The notes below the pieces were generated by a model. That model was given only the letters and a program-made list of their open reading frames with translations, made no database searches and was not told the DNA's origin. Source: Aegilops tauschii subsp. strangulata (lineage: Eukaryota; Streptophyta; Magnoliopsida; Poales; Poaceae). From it: DNA of 64,000 nucleotides. The stretch is taken from contig NC_053036.3 in assembly GCF_002575655.3 (NCBI RefSeq), positions 196,262,788 to 196,326,787 on the forward strand. Direction: 5' to 3'. The first letter of the stretch is position 1, and every line of letters begins with the position of its first letter. This document shows, in pieces, positions 56,167 through 64,000 of the stretch. Made by a program: the position numbers and the translations under genes.

Positions 56167-59100
56167 TGTAACACCCCGGATGTAACTTTCCATATTTGTA
56201 ACTCCAACTCTTGCCATTTTCGGCTATGTGCTATGATATTCTCCTCCGTGGTCGGGTTTTGTCTTTCGTTTTGCATTTTGTTCATGTCATGCATTTCATT
56301 CATGTCATCATGTGCATTGCATTTGCATACGTGTTCGTCTCATGCATCCGAACATTTTCCCCGTTGTCCGTTTTGCAATCCGGTGCTCCCATCTCCTCCG
56401 GTGCACCCCTCTGGTTTTCTTTCGTGAGCGGGTGTCAAACATTCTCGGAATGGACCGAGGCTTGTCAAGTGGCCTTGGTATACCACCGGTAAAGTTTCGT
56501 TCCATTTGGAGGTCGTTTGGTACTCCAACGGTTAACCGGGCATCCGCAAAGTCCTTTTGTGTGTTGCAGCAAAACCCCCCTCAAAACCAGCCCAAAACCC
56601 ACCAAACTCCCTTCCATGCTCTAGGTCGTTCGATCACGATCGTGTGGGCGAAAACCGCACCACATTTGGAGCCTCCTAGTTCCCTCTACCTATTTATATG
56701 CCTCCCCTGCCGAAATCAATCGCAGACGAAACCCTAACCTCGCCCTCCGACGCCGCCGGACTTTTCTTCCACCGACGGACGTGTCCGTTTCCACCGCCGC
56801 CGCCACGTGTCGCCTCCGGATTCGCCGCCGCCGCGCCCACTTCGCCGTCGCCTCCGGCCCGCCCGAGCCCGCGGGAAGCCCTCCCGGCCCGCGAGCCCGA
56901 GCCGGCGCCCTCCTCGCCGCGCTGCCGCGCCGGCCGGCCACGCCGCCTCGCCGCCCGGCCTCCGCACCGCCGCCGCGCCCGCCCGCGCCGCCGCCCGCCG
57001 GCGACCGCGCCCCTCCGCCCGTCGTCCCCGACGTCTCCTTCCTCCTCGTCGCGCCCCGCCGCCTCCTCTCCTTCCTCCGTCGCCAGCCGCCATCTCCGGC
57101 CACCGCCCCGTCGAGCTCAAGACCCCATCGGGCCAGATCTGGATCGCCCGAACCCGTGCGTTGACTTTCTTCCTCCCCCATTTTTTCGCCAAGTCCTGTG
57201 ATTTCTACAGCATGTGCACCTGTTCATCATGGCATAACTCTCTGTACATAGCTCCGTTTCGCGCGTGTAATATGTCAAATTGTTCGTCTCGTGATGCTCT
57301 ACATTTTGTTCAATTGCGCCATGTTCATTAGAGGCCATCTTGATGCCAAAATCTCTGTTGCAAGAGTGCTAGTTGCTGTTATCTGCTGGTTCTTAGCAGA
57401 ACTTGGAGATTTGTTTTGTCTGTATCATTTAATCTGTGCATCTTATGGGCATGAGCTCTACATGTGTTTTTTTGTATGCCATGCCATATTTCCAGTGGTG
57501 TATGCCATGTATTTTTGTGATCTCTGTGGTGACTAGCACAAGCATGCAAACTAGGCTCCGTAATGTTTCTGATTTCAGAGAGTAATTTCTCCAAGTCTTT
57601 GTCTGCTGTTATTTTGTTGCCATGTAAACTTGATGCTACAGAGAGATCCATACATATTTTGGAGATGTTCACTAAGGATGTTTTGTAGATATTGTTGTAA
57701 TTGATCCATTACTACCCTTGTTTGAAATTATGGAGTGCCATAGCATGACTCAATCTTGCTCTACTTTTGCTATAAAATATTTCTGGCAGATTCTTAACAT
57801 GATATGCAATTTTGCCAAGCTTGTTGTAGTTGATCCTTACATGCTATGTACTTGCTCTTGCCATGGTTAGCTTCATAAACCTGCCATCGTGCTGTAGGTA
57901 TGCTTTTTTTTGTCATGCATTGCTTTGTGGTGAGTGCATCAAGCTCACCATGATGCCTTCATATTATTGTTTCTGCCATGCTCTGTTTTCTGGTAAGTCT
58001 GAAACCTGTTAACGAAACTTGCTATGTTTACATGCTTGCCATCATATCTTCTGGTCCTTTTTGGCTTATGGTCAGTGAGGGACTTTTGTCATATGCAATT
58101 AGTAGAATACTGCCATGCCTTGTTTTGCCATGTTAAGTTCCTGTAGCATGTTGATTTCGTGCTCTGAACATTGCTACCTGATGCTGTTTCTGCCATGTCC
58201 ATTTGCTATATCATGCCTCCCATATTGCCATGTCAGCCTCTAACCATCCTTTCCTAGCAAACCGTTGTTTGGCTAAGATACCGCTTTTGCTCTGCCCTTC
58301 TTATAGCGTTGTTAGTTGCAGGTGAAGTTGAAGTTGGTTCCATGTTGGAACATGGATATGTTGAGATATCACAATATCTCTTATTTAATTAATGCATCTA
58401 TATATTTGGTAAAGGGTGGAAGGCTCGGCCTTATGCCTGGTGTTTTGTTCCACTCTTGCCACCCTAGTTTCTGTTATACCGGTATTATGTTCCTTGAGTT
58501 TGCGTTCCTTACGCGGTTGGGTGATTTATGGGACCCCCTTGACAGTTCGCCTTGAATAAAACTCCTCCAGCAAGGCCCAACCTTGGTTTTACCATTTGCC
58601 GCCTAAGCCTTTTTCCCCCGGGTTTTCGCGAGCCCGAGGGTCATCTTTATTTAAACCCCCGGGCCAGTGTTCCTCTGAGTGCTGGTCCAAAACTAGAGCC
58701 ACTTGCAGCGCCACCTTGGGGAAACTCGAGGATTGGTTTTAGCTGTACGTAGTGTTCATCCGGTGTGCCCTGAGAACGAGATATGTGCAGCTCCTATCGG
58801 GATTTGTCGGCACATTCGGGCGGCTTTGCTGGTCTTGTTTTACCATTGTCGAAATGTCTTGTAAACCGGGATTCCGAGACTGATCGGGTCTTTCCGGGAG
58901 AAGGTTTATCCTTCGTTGACCGTGAGAGCTTATGATGGGCTAAGTTGGGACACCCCTGCAGGGTATTATCTTTCGAAAGCCGTGCCCGCGGTTATGAGGC
59001 AGATGGGAATTTGTTAATGTCCGGTTGTAGAGAACTTGTCACTTGACCCAATTAAAATACATTAACTGCGTGTGTAGCCGTGATGGTCTCTTCTCGGCGG

Positions 59101-59274
59101 AGTCCGGGAAGTGAACACGGTCTGAGTTATGTATGACGTAAGTAGGAGTTCAGGATCACTTCTTGGTCATTGCTAGATGACGACCGTTCCGTTGCTTCTC
59201 TTCTCGCTCTCTTTTGCGTATGTTAGCAACCATATATGCTTATTGCCTGCTGCAGCTCCACCTCTGTTGAGGAT
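56167..59274 (+). repeat. Part of a large LTR (Sukkula/Erika-like?)
   Basis: TGTAACACCCCGGATGTAAC marks the LTR start, with ATATC just before it as a possible target duplication. A GC-rich leader-like block (56700-57165) gives overlapping open frames on both strands with Pro/Arg-rich composition, not a gene. About 3.1 kb follows without coding signal, in keeping with the very long LTRs of some Triticeae families. The LTR is interrupted at 59274 by the Tat-lineage element. The family name is a guess. Confidence 0.55.
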
Positions 59275-59783
59275 ATAGACCTTAGAGTCACCCGCCAGGA
59301 GGGGCCGGGTTACTCATATGGTCGTTGCCAGAAGCCCGGAGCCAAGCTTGAAGACGATGGGCCAGAGATGGGCTAAGACCCGGATATGGCTTAAAGCCCG
59401 TAGTTACAATCATTATTATGGTTAAACTTGTAGCATAAGGCAAGTATAGTTGAGAGTCCGAGCTGGACACTCTTGTGAGCCGGCCGGGACTCTAAGGGCT
59501 GCTGGGCGTTTTCCTCCCTATATAAAGGGACGACCCGGCAGCGGTTTAGGGACAAGAACAATCTCATCGAGAGCCGGGCATAGCAAGTTTAGCTCCCTGG
59601 TGATCGTAACCCTAATCAATACCATCTCAACTGGACGTAGGCTTTTACCTTCACCGTAAGGGGCCGAACCAGTATAAAACCTTGTGTCCCTTGTCCCACA
59701 TTAACCCCTTCAAGCTTCCTAGTTGTGATGGCTCCACGACTAAGTCCTAGCTCGAGGACATCTGCCATGACAATTCCACGACA
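59275..59783 (+). repeat. 5' LTR of the Tat-lineage element
   Basis: The LTR is about 509 bp with TG...CA ends and a TATATAAA box at 59519-59526. The first part of a frame that later reads as gag leader opens inside it at 59725. Confidence 0.7.
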
Positions 59784-59784
59784 G

Positions 59785-59803
59785 TTGGCGCCCACCGTGG
59801 GGC
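59785..59803 (+). other. Primer-binding site of the Tat-lineage element
   Basis: TTGGCGCCCACCGTGGGGC directly follows the LTR and resembles the primer site of grass Tat elements. Confidence 0.65.
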
Positions 59804-60539
59804 CAGCGCACGGTGGATTTGAGTTCTTGAAGGGCAGTTTCGAAGGGCTCAAGGGATACGCTGTGGGCCGGATGACCAAGAGTCGTCGCGGCATGCTCTA
59901 CATCGACAATGTAAACTGGGGCCCCGACGCCGGCTCCATTGAGTACGGGTACCGGGTCCCCTTCGGCGGAATCCATGTCTTCATTGGCAAGATTGGTGAA
60001 CCGGGACCTGAGCCGGATCTCTGCGCCGATCTCATCGAAACAGCTCAGCGCGCACGACCCGCCCTGGCCCGGCCTGCCTTAAAGCACGCTTTTGTGGGAT
60101 GCATCCATGGAGGGCCCTCTGATCCAGCTAGGTCCGGTGATGAGACGGCCGCCGGCTCTGACGGCGAGTCGGCCAGTTGTACCAACTTCAGGATGGCAGG
60201 CTCATGGGTTGTTCCGATGGTGACAGTATTCCGGACCTATTTGAGCCGCCAAGTCAGGTTGGAGTTTTTATGGCTGGTACGCAGCCTGTTCAGAATCCTG
60301 CTGCTGGAGCGGGAACCCCGGTGCCTTCGCCGGCTCAGGTGCTAATGGATCTCACGGACAAGATGACGGCCCTGTTAACCGCCACGGTTGACCCGGCGGA
60401 TCAAGCTCGGCATGACGCGGAGGTGGCACAGTTAAAATTGGACCTAGTGAAGGCTAAAGAGGATCTTGCAGCGGAAGGGATCAGGCTGGCTGCGGAGAGG
60501 GCGGCTCTTGATGCCCGAACTCAGCTGATCCAGGCGTAG
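59800..60539 (+). pseudogene. Gag leader region, frameshifted
   Basis: A frame reads GGFEFLKGSFEGLKGYAVGR and EYGYRVPFGGIHVFIGKIGE, then IGEPGPEPDLCADL and HAFVGCIHGGPSDPA. Near 60190 it changes to the next frame, which reads PVPSPAQVLMDLTDKM and a charged helix (LDLVKAKEDLAAEGIRLA) and stops at TAG 60537-60539, where CAG is likely. The frame on the far side of the stop is the same as gag. It is probably the N-terminal extension of Tat Gag. Confidence 0.6.
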
Positions 60540-60554
60540 TCCCTCCAACTCACG

Positions 60555-62990
60555 ATGGATCAAAACGCGGCCAATGAGGTCCTGAGAAGGAGGCATCAAA
60601 AGGCCCAATCTCGACTCCCTCCGGTTTACGATCCACGCAACCTCTTCAACACACCAGGTGCAGGGTCTAGTAACCCGCCAGGGATCATAGCGCCCGGGTC
60701 TGGACCCCTTATTCAGCCACGAGTGATGGGGCCTCCCCAGGTGAACCCTGCCCCGCCTCAGTATGTGCCAATACCCCCGGGTCATTATAATAACCCGCTG
60801 GAGAACATGGTCGCTGCGGCAGCACGGCTGGCGGCTTTACCAGTTGACGGCGACTCTCCGATGGCTATTGAAACCCGCCGGGTCAGGGAACTCCTTCAGA
60901 CAGCACTGGCGCAGCAAGAGGCGTACTCCTACAGCCGGGATAGGATCCACTCGACCCCTCGTCCAGGCCAGAGCCCGAGTTACAGCCGGCACATGGTCTC
61001 CGCAACCGGCTCAAGTAACGTCCGACGCCATGACCCGCCCCCTGGCCATGGCCCGGCTCATAATGGAGCCTTTTACGCAGCAGACCAAGCGCGGCAAGAG
61101 GCAGAGCAGGCACCGCAATTGACGGCTTACCAGACCCCCCCGGCTTATCCGACGGCTTCCATTGATGTGGGTATCCCTACCAGGACCGGGGGTGTCCCTT
61201 GTTTAGTACCAGCTATCCGTAATGAACGTCTACCTAAGGATTTCAAGGGCCCTAGGAAGGTGCCTAACTACAGAGCTGACTTACAACCCGCAGCCTGGAT
61301 CGAGAGTTATGAGATGGCTATGGAGCTGCTGGAGGTCAGTGAGGCGGCCATGGCCAAGTATTTCACCATGATGTTAGATGGGACTGCCCGCACTTGGTTG
61401 AAAGGGCTACCACCGAATTCCATTGGGTCTTGGGCTGAGCTGAAGGCCCGGTTCATCCAAAACTTCAAAGATACCTATAGGCAGTCTATGTCAATTGTGG
61501 ATTTGACTAACTGTAAGCAGCAGGAGGGTGAATCCATGACCCATTGGGTTCGCCGGGTTAAGGAGATCATACATTCATCAGACAAGATGGATGCCAGCTC
61601 TGCAGTCTTAATATTAGAGCAGAATTGTCGCTTCATGCCCCTGAAGATGAAACTCGGGCGGCTTAAGCGCGACTGCAGTGATATGGGTACACTAATGGCG
61701 GCTCTTGTTAAGTACGCCGATTCCGATGGTACCAAGGATCCCCCTTCAGATGATGAAAGGACAGGGAAGGGAAAGAAGAACGGCAATGGCAAGGGTCCTC
61801 AGTTTAACCCGGGGAACCAAGGAGGAGGCAAGCGCAAGGCAGATGGTAGCCTAGAGTTTGTGGCCAACGCCAGCTCGCAAGGTAATAACCAGCGACGCAA
61901 GGGGAGGCCCCCTCCCCGAGGCGGCGGGTCAGGTCCGACGCTGGAGCAGCTGTTGAATGAACCTTGTCCAAGGCATGGCTCTAGAGAGAAGCCAGCGACT
62001 CACCTGTGGAAGGATTGTGCGATCATGAAGGCCTTTAAGAACTACAATGGCCCGGGCGGCGGCTCAGGCGCCGGCGGCTCAAATTCTGGTCCTCAGAGCG
62101 GTCAAGGGGGCTTTAATCAACAGTCTGGCCAGGGTCATCAACAACAGCAGGGGGGTTATCAGACCAATCCAAAGCAGCTCAGCGGTGGACAGTATCATGT
62201 GTTTACCACTAGTTTGTGCAAGCGAGATCAGAAGCTTCACAAGAGGGCGGTGAATGCTGTTGAGCCGGCGGTCCCACGCTACTTACGGTGGTCTGAGCAG
62301 CCTATAGTGTGGAGTAGGGAGGATCACCCTCCCCGGGTGGATAACCCGGGCCACTTGGCCTTAGTGGTGGCTCCTCAGGTGGGAGGATATAAGTTCACAA
62401 AGGTGCTCATGGATGGAGGCAGCAGCATCAACATCCTCTATTATGAGACTTTTCGCCGTATGGGGTTGGTTGATAAGAACCTCAGCCAGTCAAACACTAT
62501 CTTCCATGGTGTGGTACCTGGTAAGTCGGCTTATCCAGTCGGCAAGATCGAATTGGAAGTGGCTTTTGGTGACGAGAACAACTACAGGGTGGAGAAGTTG
62601 ACCTTTGAGGTGGTCAAGATAAGAAGTCCGTACCATGCTATATTTGGACGTCCGGCTTACGCCAAGTTTATGGCACGACCGTGTTATGTATACTTACAGC
62701 TCAAGATGCCGGGTCACAATGGGACCATTACGGTTCACGGCAGCCGGAAGGTGGCTCTGGAGTGTGAGGAAGGCGATGCGGCTTATGCGGAATCTGTTTG
62801 TGCTACAGAGGAGTTGAAGTTTTATAAAGACAATGTTGACCCAACAGATATGACCTCTCTGAAAAAGCCGACTACGGAGAACGAGCCGGCGATGAAGTTT
62901 AAATCGGCTGATGAAACTAAACTTGTTGATTTTATTCCAGGTGACTCATCTCAGCAGTTTAGCATCAGTGCAAATCTGGATCCGAAATAG
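60555..62990 (+). pseudogene. Gag-protease of the Tat-lineage element
   Basis: This 811-codon frame has a Pro-rich start, a Gag core (about residues 240-345: PAAWIESYEMAMELLEV, GTARTWLKGLP, RFIQNFKDTY), and a Gly-rich tail with a Cys/His finger (CPRHG...HLWKDC). The protease has VLMDGGSSINILY (about residue 618) and IFGRPAYAKFM. The active site D-G-G-S is usual in this lineage. It ends at TAG 62988-62990. The following codons stay in frame, so CAG to TAG is the likely lesion. Gag builds the particle and protease matures it. Confidence 0.85.
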
Positions 62991-63906
62991 GAAAGCGCGC
63001 TCATCGAGTTCATCCGTGAGAATAGGGACATCTTCGCATGGAAACCCTCTGACATGCCAGGTGTACCTAGAGAACTCGCTGAGCATACTCTCAATATTGA
63101 TCCTAAATTTAAGCCAGTCAGACAGTTCCTTCGGCGGTTTAATGAAGAGAGGCGGAAAGCTATTGGTGAAGAGGTGGCCCGGCTCTTGGCGGCCGGGTTT
63201 ATTGTTGAAGTCTTTCACCCAGAGTGGTTGGCTAACCCGGTGCTCGTACTCAAGAAGAACGGCACCTGGCGGATGTGTGTGGACTACACGGACTTGAACA
63301 AGGCGTGTCCGGCTGATCCTTTTGCCCTCCCCCGTATTGATCAAATCATTGATGCTACGGCAGGTTGTGCACGTTTAAGTTTCTTGGATGCTTATTCCGG
63401 TTATCATCAGATTAAGATGGCAGTTAAGGACCAGGAGAAGACGGCGTTCATCACTCCCTTTGGAGCCTTCTGCTATGTATCCATGCCCTTTGGACTCAAG
63501 TGTGCATAATGTTCACGCTTATGTGGATGATATTGTGGTTAAGTCCATAAAAGAGGAAACCCTGATAGATGATCTAAGGGAAACCTTTGATAATCTCCGG
63601 GTCTTTAAAATGATGCTTAACCCGGCCAAGTGTGTCTTTGGTGTTCCTGCAGGCAAACTCTTGGGCTTCCTGGTTTCTGACAGGGGCATTGAGGCTAACC
63701 CGGAGAAGATCAAGGTCATCACCTCCCTGGCTAAGCCGGCGTGTATAAATGACGTTCAGCGCTTGGCGGGTCGCATTGCTGCTTTAAGCCACTTTATAAG
63801 CCGTTTGGGTGAGAAGGCCATGCCCTTATATCAGTTGATGAAGAAAACTGATAACTTTGTCTGGAATGATGCAGCTAATACCGCCTTTGAGGAGTTGAAG
63901 AAGTAG
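62991..63906 (+). pseudogene. Reverse transcriptase (with deletion) of the Tat-lineage element
   Basis: The frame resumes at 62991 and reads WRMCVDYTDLNKACPADPFA, FLDAYSGYHQIKM and MPFGLK, then meets TAA at 63507. The catalytic block HAYVDDIVVKS follows immediately in another frame (63517-63549). The roughly 20-residue segment normally between these motifs is missing, so a deletion that also shifts frame took place here. The later part reads GFLVSDRGIEANPEKIK (connection domain) and ends at TAG 63904-63906, where CAG is likely. RNase H would follow outside the window. Confidence 0.85.
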
Positions 63907-64000
63907 CTGGCAGAGCCCCCAGTCCTTGCTGCTCCGGTTGATAAGGAGCCCTTGCTACTGTATGTGGCGGCAAACGCACGAGCCATCAGTGTGGCTATTG

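Larger units (their letters stand above)
59275..64000 (+). mobile_element. Tat-lineage Gypsy element (partial, runs off window)
   Basis: The 5' LTR (59275-59783) starts TGTTGAGGATATAGACC and ends CCACGACA. It is followed by a primer site, gag, protease and the first part of reverse transcriptase/RNase H. The RT blocks and D-G-G-S-S protease fit the Tat lineage of grass Ty3/Gypsy elements. Three in-frame TAG codons, a frame change near 60190 and a deletion in RT near 63506 make it inactive. It lies inside the large LTR begun at 56167. Confidence 0.85.

Noticed and set aside
56690..57331. Overlapping frames of 127-174 codons on both strands
   Set aside because: These are Pro/Arg/Ala-rich frames in a GC-rich leader of a large LTR; several frames are open at once, as composition predicts.
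1..64000. tRNA, rRNA, CRISPR or bacterial defence genes
   Set aside because: I saw no cloverleaf, rRNA core, spaced direct-repeat array or operon; the content is plant nuclear repeat DNA. A tRNAscan or Infernal run would settle small RNAs.

Overview
This window looks like nuclear DNA from a Triticeae grass (wheat, Aegilops or barley type). It is packed with plant LTR retrotransposons of the Athila and Tat lineages and Angela-like Copia LTRs, CACTA transposon ends with GTAGTG/CACTAC termini, and several Stowaway MITEs with CTCCCTCCG-type ends and TA duplications. There are no bacterial features. Family names (Sabrina-like, Fatima-like, Angela-like) come from recall of LTR ends, not from a search.

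Layout. 0-7 kb: a broken 3'-5' exonuclease-like pseudogene, a complex GC-rich repeat array, minisatellites and a CACTA end at 7043. 7-9.3 kb: a Stowaway MITE and a GC-rich, internally duplicated segment without a credible gene. 9.4-15.3 kb: a reverse-strand Athila-lineage element holding only a decayed gag-protease region and one LTR. 16.2-26.5 kb: a full-length reverse-strand Athila-lineage element with both LTRs, a CAAGA target duplication, primer site, polypurine tract, broken gag-pol and a broken accessory ORF. That accessory ORF has its own LTR-like promoter module. 26.5-33.4 kb: decayed DNA, a hairpin, purine-rich tandem repeats and MITEs. 33.4-43.1 kb: a CACTA end with subterminal repeats, reverse-strand CACTA-gene exons that include a tandem exon array, and a 496-bp tandem repeat. 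43.5-53.2 kb: the gene-like part, with four genes or pseudogenes all on the minus strand: a coiled-coil gene split by an LTR fragment, a second exonuclease-like gene next to a CACTA end, a spliced gene joining a B3-like region to an F-box/FBD protein, and a small two-exon zf-XS-like gene. 54.4-64 kb: a nested stack of two Angela-like LTR pieces, a large-LTR element and a Tat-lineage Gypsy element that runs off the window.

Nearly every protein-coding element is broken. Several nonsense codons sit where a single C-to-T change from CAG, CAA or CGA would explain them. This fits decay of cytosine-methylated DNA. The items most worth a second look are the internal LTR-like promoter ahead of the accessory ORF (19.8-20.05 kb), the B3-like/F-box gene architecture (48.4-51.5 kb), the CACTA tandem exon array (35.8-37.8 kb), and the two exonuclease-like genes near CACTA sequence.
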